64,000 bases of DNA, taken from NCBI GenBank assembly GCA_017550745.1, contig JAFZOG010000041.1, positions 1 through 64,000 on the forward strand. Direction: 5' to 3'. The DNA is from Clostridia bacterium (lineage in GTDB: Bacteria; Bacillota; Clostridia; Christensenellales; Aristaeellaceae). Below the pieces are notes generated by a model. The model made no database searches and had not been told where the DNA came from. It saw nothing but the letters and a program-made list of their open reading frames with translations. Positions 41,961 through 50,250 of this stretch are shown piece after piece. The position numbers and the translations under genes are program-made. Positions within the stretch are counted from its first letter, which is position 1. Each line of letters starts with the position of its first letter.

Positions 41961-42437
41961 TTATTTGAGCCATCCCCGCCAGCGAAAAGCGGGGTAGCAG
42001 GATTTGACGACCGAAACGATGGCGTCCAGCTCCTTTGGGCTCTGCTGCGCCCCGAACCGGGTATAGAGCACCCGGAGCGCCGACAGGCTGGCGTGGCGCA
42101 GGGAATAATCCCGCAGGAATTGCAGATGCTCCCCGTCCTTTGGGAACTCCTGGAAAGCCAGCAGCATCAGCTCGTCCGCCATGACGGCGAAATCCTCCAC
42201 CTGCACGCGCACGAAGGTTTCATCCGGGAGCTGCACCAGCATGCTTTCCTCTGTTGCGGCGCGCACCGCGCGGAACAGCAGGCTGTCCAGCTGCGCTGCC
42301 AGATCCTCCGCTCCCCGGCGGATGGAATACCCGTTCAGCCGCCCCGCAATGTCCCACGTCATGGGCTCCAGCGCGTTCAGCAGCGGAGCGCCCAGCCAGG
42401 GGGATAGGGTCTTACATACCTGCGCCTGGGAAATCAT
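41961..42437 (-). CDS. Conserved-looking protein of unknown function, first gene of the parAB operon
   Basis: A 158-residue soluble protein starting MISQAQVCKTL with GGGAGG seven bases upstream. It is mostly alpha-helical by composition, with no signal peptide, membrane helix or catalytic motif that I recognise. It starts the operon unknown-parA-parB-serine hydrolase behind the promoter at 42475-42503 and lies divergently to dnaA across the origin. A link to chromosome segregation or replication control rests only on position. Confidence 0.75.
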   Translation of the reverse strand: MISQAQVCKTLSPWLGAPLLNALEPMTWDIAGRLNGYSIRRGAEDLAAQLDSLLFRAVRAATEESMLVQLPDETFVRVQVEDFAVMADELMLLAFQEFPKDGEHLQFLRDYSLRHASLSALRVLYTRFGAQQSPKELDAIVSVVKSCYPAFRWRGWLK

Positions 42438-42474
42438 GCCGCCGCCTCCCTCGGGTTGATTTGCAATCCTTTCA

Positions 42475-42503
42475 AAGATACCACACTCTGGCTTGTTTGT
42501 CCA
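42475..42503 (-). promoter_or_regulatory. Promoter of the parAB operon
   Basis: TGGACA (42498-42503), 17-bp spacer and TATCTT (42475-42480) with TGG before the -10, 38 bases upstream of the first ATG. Confidence 0.5.
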
Positions 42504-42825
42504 GCTTTCCGGGTTCGCAACGATGTATTTTCTGCTTTGATTGCGTTAAAAATCTGTTACCGGAAAATAAAACAATGGGGGAGGCGCGGCACAGGAATGG
42601 GCGAATTGTTACCGTTTCGTTACGAAAGGCGAACAAAAGCGGGGAGAAGCGGGAAGAAAAAAGAATAAATATACGAGAAAATAATTTTTATACATTTCAG
42701 CCGGTTTTCCGTTTTCCATCCCTTGTGCCTCGGCCTGACCGACACTACAACGGATGGGGGAGAAAGTTATCAACAGTTTGCACAATCTGTATGAAATACC
42801 GCTGCGGGGGGAAATGTCCGTTCTC

Positions 42826-42854
42826 TTGAAAACACAAGGGAAAGATGGTATGAT
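42826..42854 (+). promoter_or_regulatory. dnaA promoter with adjacent DnaA boxes
   Basis: TTGAAA (42826-42831), 17-bp spacer and TATGAT (42849-42854) with TGG before the -10. Two DnaA boxes lie just downstream of the expected start, suggesting autorepression. Confidence 0.55.
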
Positions 42855-43012
42855 ACTGGACGCGGGGGAAAGCCGAAAACAGTTTTCCACAAAAAGTTAT
42901 CCACATTCCGGCGCGGCTTTTTTCTGTATAACGCTTTGCATTTTTACATGTTTACTTACCGGTGAAGCACGGATATACTTGCATTTGCTTGCCATGGAGG
43001 CGAATGGTATTC

Positions 43013-44335
43013 ATGGATATACAGTCAATTTGGGACCAGGCGTGCGTGGTGATGCACACGGAAATGACGGAAATCACCTTCAATACATGGATTCAGGCCG
43101 CGCTGCGCCCGCTGGGCGTGGAGGGGGATGTTTTTTATATTGAATCCGTGACGGATTTTTATTTCAGCTTCGTGGTGCCCCGGTATTCCGTGCTGATCAG
43201 CAACTCCCTGAGCGAAGTGGCGGGGCGGCCCATCAAAGCCAAGATCCTCACCCCGGCGCAGGCGGAGCGGTACCGCGCGGGGGCGATGCTGGATGATAAG
43301 CCGGCGGACATCGCAAACCTGAACCCCAAGTATACCTTCGAAACCTTTGTGGTCGGCAGCAACAACCGCTTTGCCCACGCGGCGGCGCTGGCTGTGGCGG
43401 AGTCCCCCGCGGACGCCTACAATCCCCTGTTTATTTACGGCGGCGTTGGCCTGGGCAAAACCCACCTGATGCACGCCATCGGCCATTATATGCTTACCCA
43501 GAACCCGTCCCTGCGCATCAAGTATGTCACCTGCGAGCTGTTCATGAACGAGATGGTGACCGCGCTGAACAAGAAAACGCAGCCGGAATTCCGGGAAAAA
43601 TACCGGAACATCGACGTGCTGCTGGTGGACGACATTCAGTTTCTCACCGGAAAGACGGGCACGCAGGAAGAGTTTTTCCACACCTTCAATACCCTCCACA
43701 CCGCCGGCAAGCAGATCGTCATCACCTCCGACAAGCCGCCCCGGGACATCGCCAAGCTGGAAGAGCGGCTGGTGAGCCGCTTTGAATGGGGCCTGATCGC
43801 CGATATTTCGAAGCCTGACCTGGAAACCCGGGCGGCGATTTTGCAGCGGAAGGCGCAGGAGGAAATGCTGAACGTGGATGACAGCGTGCTCACCATGATC
43901 GCCGAGCGCGTGACCAACAACGTGCGGGAACTGGAGGGCTGCCTGACCCGGCTGGTGGCCTATTCCTCCCTCACCGGCAAGCCGGTGGACAAGGCGCTGG
44001 CCGAGGACGCCCTGCGGGAAATCTTCGCCCGCTCCGAGCCCCGCCATGTGACCTGTGAGGATGTGATCAGCACCGTGGCCACCTACTACAACGTGACCTC
44101 CGCCGACCTGATAGGCCCCCGGCGCAGCCGTGACGTGGCCATGCCGCGCCAGGTGGCCATGTACATTTCCCGGGAAGTCGTGGGCGCGCCCCTGAGCGCC
44201 ATCGGCGCCAGCTTCGGCGGGCGGGACCATTCCACCGTCAATCACGCCTGCCAGAAGGTCGCCGCCGACATGAAGGGCTCCGCGGCCCTCTATACCCTGG
44301 TCAACGACTTGATGCAGCAGCTGCAGGACCGGTAA
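43013..44335 (+). CDS. dnaA: Chromosomal replication initiator DnaA
   Basis: An AAA+ initiator that binds DnaA boxes and melts oriC. The 440 residues comprise domain I (to about 75, MDIQSIWDQACVVM), a short linker, the AAA+ domain with Walker A GGVGLGKT (143-150) and Walker B VLLVDD (about 202-207), and the C-terminal helix-turn-helix with the signature RDHSTVNHACQKV. ATG 43013 matches the usual N terminus; ATG 43004 (three codons earlier) lies closer to GGAGG and is possible. It is followed by an amino-acid binding protein rather than dnaN-recF, so the common dnaA-dnaN synteny is broken here. Confidence 0.95.
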   Translation: MDIQSIWDQACVVMHTEMTEITFNTWIQAALRPLGVEGDVFYIESVTDFYFSFVVPRYSVLISNSLSEVAGRPIKAKILTPAQAERYRAGAMLDDKPADIANLNPKYTFETFVVGSNNRFAHAAALAVAESPADAYNPLFIYGGVGLGKTHLMHAIGHYMLTQNPSLRIKYVTCELFMNEMVTALNKKTQPEFREKYRNIDVLLVDDIQFLTGKTGTQEEFFHTFNTLHTAGKQIVITSDKPPRDIAKLEERLVSRFEWGLIADISKPDLETRAAILQRKAQEEMLNVDDSVLTMIAERVTNNVRELEGCLTRLVAYSSLTGKPVDKALAEDALREIFARSEPRHVTCEDVISTVATYYNVTSADLIGPRRSRDVAMPRQVAMYISREVVGAPLSAIGASFGGRDHSTVNHACQKVAADMKGSAALYTLVNDLMQQLQDR

Positions 44336-44342
44336 GCCTCTC

Positions 44343-44371
44343 TTGACAGAATTGCAAAAATATGGTAATTT
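44343..44371 (+). promoter_or_regulatory. Promoter of the amino-acid binding protein gene
   Basis: A consensus TTGACA (44343-44348), 17-bp spacer and TAATTT (44366-44371), eight bases after the dnaA stop, giving the next gene its own transcript. Confidence 0.65.
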
Positions 44372-44427
44372 ATGGATGCCGCATTACTTTCAGGATTTAT
44401 CTTGCTAAGATGGAAGGAGGAGACCGC

Positions 44428-45219
44428 GTGAAAAGAATTTTTGCCTTGTTAGCCGCCTTGACGCTGCTGCTTGTTTCTGTGGTGGGGGTGGCGGAAAGCG
44501 CTCAGCCCGACCTGCTGGCCCGCATTCAGGAGCGGGGCACCCTGATCATCGCCACCGAAGGCAACTGGAGCCCCTGGACCTATCATGACGAGAACGACGT
44601 GCTCACCGGGTTCGACATCGAAATCGGCACCCTGATCGCCCATGGCCTGGGCGTGGAGCCCCAGTTTATGGAGACCGACTGGGCGTCCATCCTGGCGGGC
44701 GTGGACACGGGCCGCTTCGACATTGCCTGCAACGGCGTGGATTACACCGAGGAACGCGCGGAAAAGTACGCTTTTTCCGACCCGTATGTGTACACTGAGA
44801 TCGTGCTGGCTGTGAAGGACACCAACGAGGATATCAAGAGCTTTGAGGATTTGGAGGGCCGCAAGACCTCCAACTCGCCCAATTCCACCTATGCGCTCCG
44901 CGCCGAGCAGATGGGGGCCGAGGTGGTGTATGTGGACACCCTGGGTGAAACCATGTCCATGGTGACGCAGGGCCGTGTGGACGCAACGATCAACGCCAAG
45001 GGCAGCGTAGACGATTACATGAGCGAGCATCCGGAAGCGCCTGTCAAGGTGGTGCTTACTGTGCCCGGCGACCCGGTATGCTACCCCGTGCGCAAGGCCG
45101 ACGACACGGTGAGCCTCGTGGAAGCCATCAACGCCATTTTGGCCCAGGCGCGGGAGGATGGAACGCTGGCAGCGCTTTCTGTCAAGTATTTCGGCGCAGA
45201 CCTGACCAATCCCATCTGA
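44428..45219 (+). CDS. Polar amino-acid ABC transporter substrate-binding protein (family 3)
   Basis: A 263-residue secreted binding protein. GTG 44428 is preceded by AAGGAGG. A signal peptide (VKRIFALLAALTLLL...GVAES) lacks a lipobox cysteine. The mature part has the SBP_bac_3 pattern: RIQERGTLIIATEGNWSPW, GFDIEIGTLIAHGLG, then FDIACNGVDYTEERAEKYAFSDPY. It captures a polar amino acid or related ligand; the exact one is not readable. No permease or ATPase gene is adjacent, so it is an orphan component. It is followed by about 600 bp of repeats. Confidence 0.85.
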   Translation: MKRIFALLAALTLLLVSVVGVAESAQPDLLARIQERGTLIIATEGNWSPWTYHDENDVLTGFDIEIGTLIAHGLGVEPQFMETDWASILAGVDTGRFDIACNGVDYTEERAEKYAFSDPYVYTEIVLAVKDTNEDIKSFEDLEGRKTSNSPNSTYALRAEQMGAEVVYVDTLGETMSMVTQGRVDATINAKGSVDDYMSEHPEAPVKVVLTVPGDPVCYPVRKADDTVSLVEAINAILAQAREDGTLAALSVKYFGADLTNPI

Positions 45220-45237
45220 TCACGATTCAGGAGGGGA

Positions 45238-45371
45238 CGCTGGGCGCTGCGCGCGCCCAGATCCGCAGCCTCAAAGGTCGCAACTCCGCTTCATGGGGAG
45301 ATTGCTCGTTTCGGCTGATCTCACCGCCGATGTGATACCCGCCACAGGCGGTCATCGGCGGTTCGTCCTGC
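45238..45371 (+). repeat. Palindromic intergenic repeat, family 2, copy 2
   Basis: It matches the reverse complement of 37450-37606 over about 125 bp and lacks a 24-base block between TCATCGGCGG and TTCGTCCTG. It begins 18 bases after the binding-protein stop. The left end holds a GCTGGGCGC/GCGCCCAG hairpin. Confidence 0.85.
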
Positions 45372-45482
45372 GGCAAGGGATTTCATCCCTTGCATCCCAA
45401 TACGCGATTCCTCTTCGTTGTGTAGAGAAGAGTACCTTCGCCAGTCGATTTGGGGTGACGGAAGTTAGTGGCTTCTGGCCCA

Positions 45483-45740
45483 TGAAAGTCAGTGAGAAGC
45501 CCTGGGGGGAAAGCCCGCTTTTCCCCCAGGGCTTTTCACTGGCTTTCACCGGACGCAAAGCGTCCGGTCAGGCGGCTTTCAGCCGCAGGGCCAGAAGCAT
45601 AACGTGGTATGTCTGCCTGTTTCTCTCAAGTTTCAGTGGAAACAAAGCCTATTCTCCCAATGCTGAAACTTCCGCCGTTGCGGGTCCAGGGGCCTCAGGC
45701 CCCTGGTTCGGGTCTGGGGCGAATAGCCCCAGCGTTCCCT
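45483..45740. repeat. Cluster of intergenic hairpins
   Basis: Consecutive inverted repeats: arms of about 31 bp at 45483-45513 and 45518-45548 with few mismatches; CCGGACGC/GCGTCCGG (45549-45567); CGGCT/AGCCG; GGGGCC/GGCCCC near 45690; and CTGGGG/CCCCAG near 45715-45732. The stretch 45220-45817 contains no gene that I can support. Confidence 0.7.
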
Positions 45741-45775
45741 TTGCTGAATGGCAATGATCCGCAGAAGAATGCGAG

Positions 45776-45812
45776 AGGAAGAAAGCGAAACCTGCTTTCT
45801 TCCTCATTTTTT
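45776..45812 (+). terminator. Plus-strand terminator facing anmK
   Basis: An 11-bp stem (45776-45786 with 45794-45804) is followed by CATTTTTT. It would stop plus-strand transcription through the repeat region just before the end of the convergent anmK gene. Confidence 0.65.
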
Positions 45813-45817
45813 AATCT

Positions 45818-46999
45818 TTACAGGCTGATTTTGCCCATGACCACCGGATGCGCCGCGCCGGTGACGGAGGGCACGCTGTTTGCTGCGCCGTGGATACATT
45901 CGTTGGCCAGGATGGCAAAAGCCACGGCCTCCTTGGCGTCGCTGTCAAAACCCAAATCTTCATTGACCAGCACCGGAATCGACAGCACCCGGCGAATTTC
46001 CTTCATCAGCGTGGGATTATGGCTGCCGCCGCCGCCTACCACCAGACAGTCGGGCCTGACCGGGCAGTGTTCTTCCACAGCCGCCTGAATGCAGACCGCG
46101 GTGAAGCGGCAGGCAGTGGCCAGCGCGTCCAGGCCGCGGACGCCCAGCTCCTGGGCTTTTTGCAATAAGGCGTCCACGTAAGCCTTCCCGTAATCTTCCC
46201 GGCCGGTGGATTTGGGGGGCTGTTTTTTCAGGTAAGGGTCTTGCAGCATCCAGCGCAGCAGCGCTTCACTGCAAACGCCCTGGGCCGCGAGCGCGCCGTT
46301 TTCGTCATAGCGCATTTTTCCCGCGGTCATACGCTCCGTTACCTGATCCATGACCATATTGCCGGGGCCGGTATCGAAGGCGAAAGTGTCCTCAGGCGCG
46401 CCGCCTTTGGGCAGCACGGTCAGGTTGCCGATGCCGCCGATATTCTGCAGGCCCACGCTTTGATCCTGGCGGCGGTACAGCAGGTATTCCGCGTAGGGCA
46501 CCACCGGCGCGCCCTGCCCGCCTGCGGCCATATCCCGCACCCGGAAATCACTGACCACAGGGCAGCCCAGCCCTTCGCAAATCACGGAGGGTTCGCCCAG
46601 CTGCAGGGTGCCGCGCACAGCATGCCCCAAATAATCCACAGCCGCCGGGACATGGTAGAGGGTCTGCCCGTGGGAGCCCACCAGATCCACAGCTTCCGGC
46701 GGGACGCCGGATTGTTCGCAGACCGCCCGGCAGGCCTGCAGGGAAATCTCTCCCAGCGCGAAGCTGAACAGGCACAGATCCCGGCTGCCGCCCGCCGTGC
46801 CTGAGGCCAGGCGCAGGATCTCCTCCCGCACCGCGTCGGAATAGGGCAGCGACACGAAGCCCAGGGCCTTTACTTTTGTCTGCAGGCCATAGCCGGTGAT
46901 CTCGGTCAGCGCGGCGTCCATGCCGTCGGCGGAGGTGCCGCTCATCAGGCCGATCACCTTCAGGGTGTTTTTTTCTTGAAGCAGTTGAAGCGCGTTCAT
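45818..46999 (-). CDS. anmK: Anhydro-N-acetylmuramic acid kinase
   Basis: Opens and phosphorylates 1,6-anhydroMurNAc to MurNAc-6-phosphate in cell-wall recycling (cytoplasm, ATP-dependent). The 393 residues match the family: GLMSGTSADGMDAA (17-30), the catalytic/anhydro-sugar region VGSHGQTLYH, SDFRVRDMAAGGQGAP, FDTGPGNMVMD and VVGGGGSHNP. ATG 46999 has GAGGGG six bases upstream; ATG 47020 is an alternative. It is the last gene of an operon with a carbohydrate ABC transporter. MurQ, which would use its product next, is not in the window. Confidence 0.95.
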   Translation of the reverse strand: MNALQLLQEKNTLKVIGLMSGTSADGMDAALTEITGYGLQTKVKALGFVSLPYSDAVREEILRLASGTAGGSRDLCLFSFALGEISLQACRAVCEQSGVPPEAVDLVGSHGQTLYHVPAAVDYLGHAVRGTLQLGEPSVICEGLGCPVVSDFRVRDMAAGGQGAPVVPYAEYLLYRRQDQSVGLQNIGGIGNLTVLPKGGAPEDTFAFDTGPGNMVMDQVTERMTAGKMRYDENGALAAQGVCSEALLRWMLQDPYLKKQPPKSTGREDYGKAYVDALLQKAQELGVRGLDALATACRFTAVCIQAAVEEHCPVRPDCLVVGGGGSHNPTLMKEIRRVLSIPVLVNEDLGFDSDAKEAVAFAILANECIHGAANSVPSVTGAAHPVVMGKISL

Positions 47000-47051
47000 T
47001 TGATCCCCTCGCTTTTTCATGATGCCGGAAGGTCTTCCGTCTGTGTCCGCC

Positions 47052-47870
47052 TTACCCCTTGACGCCGCCCAGGGCGATGCCCTCCACAAATTGCTTTTGC
47101 AGGAAGATATACAGGATAAAGGGAAACAGGAAGGTCAGCGTCGCGCCGGCCATGACCATGCCGTAGTTGGTGGTGGAGTTGCTGGCCAGGGTGGACATGG
47201 TGACGGGCAGCACCCGCATCTCCGACCGGGTATTGATGATCAGCGGCCAGAGGAAGTTGTTCCAGGCTGCGTTGAAGGTAAAGATGGTCAGGGTGATCAG
47301 CGCGGGCTGCACCAGCGGGATCACGATGGTGAGGAACCGGCGGATCTCCCCGCAGCCGTCGATCTCCGCCGCTTCCAGCAGTTCATTGGGCACAGCCACC
47401 ATGAACTGGCGCATCAGGAAGATGCCGAAGGCCCCGACCATGGGCAGGATCAGGGCGGAATAGGTATTGGTCAGGCCCGCGCGGTTGATCATCACGAACA
47501 TGGGGATCAGCACCACCTGGCCGGGGATCATCATGGTGGCAAGATAGCCCTGGAACAGCGCTTCTTTTCCCGGCACGGGCTTCTTTTCAAAGCCGTACGC
47601 CGCCATGGCGGAGGCTGCGTCCACCAGCAGGCAGGAGCCCGCCACAACGATGATGCTGTTTTTCAGGGCGGTGCCAAAGTCCCGCTTGACGATGGCGTAC
47701 CAGTAATTATACAGGCTGGGCCGCAGGTCTTTCAAACGGATGTACAGGGTTTCGGAATCGGTGAAGGAGACGGCCACCATGTAAATCAGCGGCAGCACGC
47801 ACAGCACCGCGAACAGCGTCACCAGCGCGATCCCCGCGATCACCCAGGGCGAACATGCTTTCTTTTTCAT
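47052..47870 (-). CDS. Carbohydrate ABC transporter permease (MalG type)
   Basis: A 272-residue inner-membrane permease with six predicted helices, starting MKKKACSPWVIAGIAL. The EAA loop that contacts the ATPase reads NELLEAAEIDGCGEIRRF, followed by PLVQPAL. Its ATG overlaps the stop of the partner permease as TGATG, indicating coupling. It is paired with the permease at 47870-48775 and the binding protein at 48881-50119. No ATPase is encoded nearby, so a shared MsmX-type ATPase is likely. Confidence 0.9.
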   Translation of the reverse strand: MKKKACSPWVIAGIALVTLFAVLCVLPLIYMVAVSFTDSETLYIRLKDLRPSLYNYWYAIVKRDFGTALKNSIIVVAGSCLLVDAASAMAAYGFEKKPVPGKEALFQGYLATMMIPGQVVLIPMFVMINRAGLTNTYSALILPMVGAFGIFLMRQFMVAVPNELLEAAEIDGCGEIRRFLTIVIPLVQPALITLTIFTFNAAWNNFLWPLIINTRSEMRVLPVTMSTLASNSTTNYGMVMAGATLTFLFPFILYIFLQKQFVEGIALGGVKG

Positions 47871-48775
47871 CAGTCCTTCTCCTTGAAAAACAGCGATTGA
47901 ACCGTGTGGATGAGCAGGATCACCACCAGCAGGCACATGGCCACGGCGCTGGCGTAGCCGTAGTTTTTATCCTGGAAGGCGAAGGTGTAGATCACGTAAG
48001 CCACCGTGTAGGTGGAGCGCCCGGGCCCGCCGCCGGTCATTTTGTACACCAGGTCGAACACCTGGAAGGAACCGATGATGCCGAGGGTAACGATCATATA
48101 GGTAATGGGCTTTAAAATCGGCAGGGTGATGTACCAGAACCGCTGGATGGACGACGCGCCGTCCACGATGGCGGCCTCCCGCACGTCGGAGGGCACGTTC
48201 ATGACCCCGGCGTAGTAGATCACCATATAATACCCCGTGCCCTTCCAGATGGCCACCGCCGCCACACTGGGCAGGGCTTTGGCTTTCTTGCCCAGGAAGT
48301 TCACGGAATCAAAGCCCAGGAAATTCAGGAATTGGTTGATGATGCCGCCCTTGGGCTGGTACATGATGTTCCATACCGTGGCGGAGGCAATGAGCGATAC
48401 GATGACGGGGATAAAAATCACGCTGCGCATGAAGGAGCCGTAGCGGTTTTTCATATGCTCGGCGATGAATACGGCAATGAGCAGGGAAAGGACGGTCTGG
48501 GCGGGCACGGTGATGAGCACGTAGCGCACCGTGTTGCTCAGGGATTCGGTGAGCACCCGGTTGGTGAACAGCTTGGCGTAGTTTTCCCAGCCGATCCACT
48601 GGGGCGGGGAAGCCATGTTGTATTTGGTAAAGGAAAAATAGGCCGACAGGAAGATGGGCGTCACGTTGAAAATCATCATCAGGATGAAGCTGGGCGCGAT
48701 GTAACCGGCCCCGATCAGCGCCTGCCTGCGGGTGCGGGGACTCATTTTTCGTTTGACGGAGGGAGCGGTGGTCAT
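47870..48775 (-). CDS. Carbohydrate ABC transporter permease (MalF/UgpA type)
   Basis: A 301-residue permease with a cytoplasmic Lys/Arg-rich N terminus and six helices, including YIAPSFILMMIFNVTPIFLS. The EAA motif is VPSDVREAAIVDGASSIQRF, followed by ITLPILKP. It starts at ATG 48775 with GAGGTG upstream and is coupled by a one-base overlap to the second permease. It lies downstream of the binding protein across a strong hairpin, a common arrangement that lowers permease expression relative to the binding protein. Confidence 0.9.
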   Translation of the reverse strand: MTTAPSVKRKMSPRTRRQALIGAGYIAPSFILMMIFNVTPIFLSAYFSFTKYNMASPPQWIGWENYAKLFTNRVLTESLSNTVRYVLITVPAQTVLSLLIAVFIAEHMKNRYGSFMRSVIFIPVIVSLIASATVWNIMYQPKGGIINQFLNFLGFDSVNFLGKKAKALPSVAAVAIWKGTGYYMVIYYAGVMNVPSDVREAAIVDGASSIQRFWYITLPILKPITYMIVTLGIIGSFQVFDLVYKMTGGGPGRSTYTVAYVIYTFAFQDKNYGYASAVAMCLLVVILLIHTVQSLFFKEKD

Positions 48776-48833
48776 ATGGCAGCACCTCGGGTTTATCGTA
48801 TTTCCGTATGGCTTTCCTGAAAGGCATCCTTGG

Positions 48834-48867
48834 AAAAAGGGCTCCGGCGGCGATGCCGCCGGAGCCC
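48834..48867 (-). terminator. Hairpin between the binding protein and permease genes
   Basis: A perfect 13-bp stem (48839-48851 with 48855-48867, loop GAT) with five T residues after it on the minus strand, 13 bases after the binding-protein stop. It probably terminates part of the transcripts so that the permeases are made in smaller amounts. Confidence 0.8.
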
Positions 48868-48880
48868 AGGCACTCAGTGA

Positions 48881-50119
48881 TTACTGCTTGATCTGTTCCG
48901 CATAGTACTGCATGGTGTTGTCCAGCACTTCCTGGGGCGTCAGGTCGCCCATGAACATCATCTGGATGTTGGCCTGCAGTTCCTTTTCAAAGGAAGCCTT
49001 GCCCTCGAACTCGCTGACCACGTAGATATCCGCGGTATGGGCGCCGGTGAGGTTGGTGTAGGCTTCGTTCTGGGTGTAGGCAGCGTCCTTGGTGAAAGGC
49101 GGCAGATAGAACACTTCGCTGTGGAAGCGGTCCATCACCGCGCCGCTGGTAATCAGCACCAGCGCTTTCACGGCCAGCTCGTCGTTGCCGCGTTCCTTGG
49201 CCTTGGCGGAAACGCCGAAGGAGTCGGTGGCGGTGCGGGCGCCGTAGCCGGCGGGGCCCTTCAGGGAGAAGAAGTATTCCCAGTTGATCTCATTCTTGGT
49301 GAAGGTTTTGCCCTTGTTCAGGTCAGCCACCACGAAGGCCAGTTCGCCCGCCGCGAACTTATCGATGGATTCGCCCTCGGACACGATGGTTTCGTCGAAG
49401 ATGCCTTCATCGGCAAATTTCTTGAGGAATTCCAGGGTCTTGAGGCCCGCTTCGTTGTTGATGGCGATGTTGCCGTCAGCGTCCAGCATCACGCCGCCCG
49501 CCTGGAAGTAGTAGGGCCAGAAGGCCAGCATTAGGGCGCTGGTGCCGGTGGTGGCGCCCCAGTTCTGCAGGAAGCCCTGCTTGCCGGTCTTTTCCTGGAT
49601 GGTCTTGCAGGCTTCGATGAAGGCGTCCCAGTCCTCAGGGAAAGCGTCGATCCCCGCTTCGGCCAGGATGTCCTTGTTATAGAAGCCCATCGCCACGCCG
49701 TCGTCCATGGGCACGATCACGTGCTCGCCATTGGCATCCACGGGGCCCAGCGCCCACAGAAGGTAATTGTCCATCTGCTCCTGGGTCAGGTAGCTGTCCA
49801 GGCCCAGCAGCAATCCGGCTTTCACCAGGTCATAGTTGTCGGTGACATACACCACATCGGGGCCGTCGTTGTTGAGCAGGCCGGTATAGATGGTGGTGTT
49901 GTAGTCGCTCCAGGAGAGGATCTCCACCTTGACTTCGCAGTTGTTTTCTTCCTCGAAGGGGTCAAACACGCCGTCCCAGAAATCCTGGTCGGAAATGCCG
50001 TCCCCGAACTGGTACTGGGGGATCCATACTGTGAGGGTCTTTTTTTCGTCCGCCAGCGCGAAGCTCACGCAGGAAAGGGTCAGCGCGCAGACGAGCAGCA
50101 GGGCCAGAAACCGTTTCAT
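48881..50119 (-). CDS. Carbohydrate ABC transporter substrate-binding protein (family 1)
   Basis: A 412-residue exported protein with signal peptide MKRFLALLLVCALTLSC...ALA, probably cut after ALA before DEKK; the cysteine is not in a good lipobox. The mature protein fits SBP_bac_1/COG1653: TLTVWIPQYQFGD, FDPFEEENNCEVKVEILSWSDY and PDVVYVTDNYDLVKAGLLLGLD. The start at 50119 has AAGGAG ten bases upstream. Being in one operon with anmK suggests the ligand may be a muropeptide sugar such as anhydroMurNAc or a GlcNAc-containing disaccharide; this is inference. Confidence 0.9.
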   Translation of the reverse strand: MKRFLALLLVCALTLSCVSFALADEKKTLTVWIPQYQFGDGISDQDFWDGVFDPFEEENNCEVKVEILSWSDYNTTIYTGLLNNDGPDVVYVTDNYDLVKAGLLLGLDSYLTQEQMDNYLLWALGPVDANGEHVIVPMDDGVAMGFYNKDILAEAGIDAFPEDWDAFIEACKTIQEKTGKQGFLQNWGATTGTSALMLAFWPYYFQAGGVMLDADGNIAINNEAGLKTLEFLKKFADEGIFDETIVSEGESIDKFAAGELAFVVADLNKGKTFTKNEINWEYFFSLKGPAGYGARTATDSFGVSAKAKERGNDELAVKALVLITSGAVMDRFHSEVFYLPPFTKDAAYTQNEAYTNLTGAHTADIYVVSEFEGKASFEKELQANIQMMFMGDLTPQEVLDNTMQYYAEQIKQ

Positions 50120-50174
50120 AGTGATCATGCTCCTTTTTTATTTCTTGATGCTTTCCGCATCGTTTGTTGTCCAT

Positions 50175-50203
50175 ATTATAACAAATCCGGCCGCGGCCGT
50201 CAA
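50175..50203 (-). promoter_or_regulatory. Promoter of the ABC transporter-anmK operon
   Basis: TTGACG (50198-50203), 17-bp spacer and TATAAT (50175-50180). A small GATGC/GCATC hairpin lies in the leader. This separates the transporter operon from the upstream nagZ operon. Confidence 0.7.
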
Positions 50204-50250
50204 CAGACCGCGGTCGGAATTTCGCCTTTTTGTATCCCAAGGCCCAGCGC

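Larger units (their letters stand above)
42438..43012. other. oriC: Probable chromosomal origin (oriC) upstream of dnaA
   Basis: The 575-bp gap between divergent parAB and dnaA operons holds a perfect DnaA box TTATCCACA (42897-42905) and the near-consensus boxes TTATCAACA (42767-42775) and TTTTCCACA (42883-42891). It also has an AT-rich tract at about 42650-42705 that could serve as unwinding region. No gene is evident in it. Few boxes are visible, so part of a bipartite origin could lie elsewhere. Confidence 0.75.

Noticed and set aside
42438..43012. parS centromere site near parAB
   Set aside because: I looked for the TGTTTCACGTGAAACA palindrome here and in neighbouring gaps and did not see it or a close variant.
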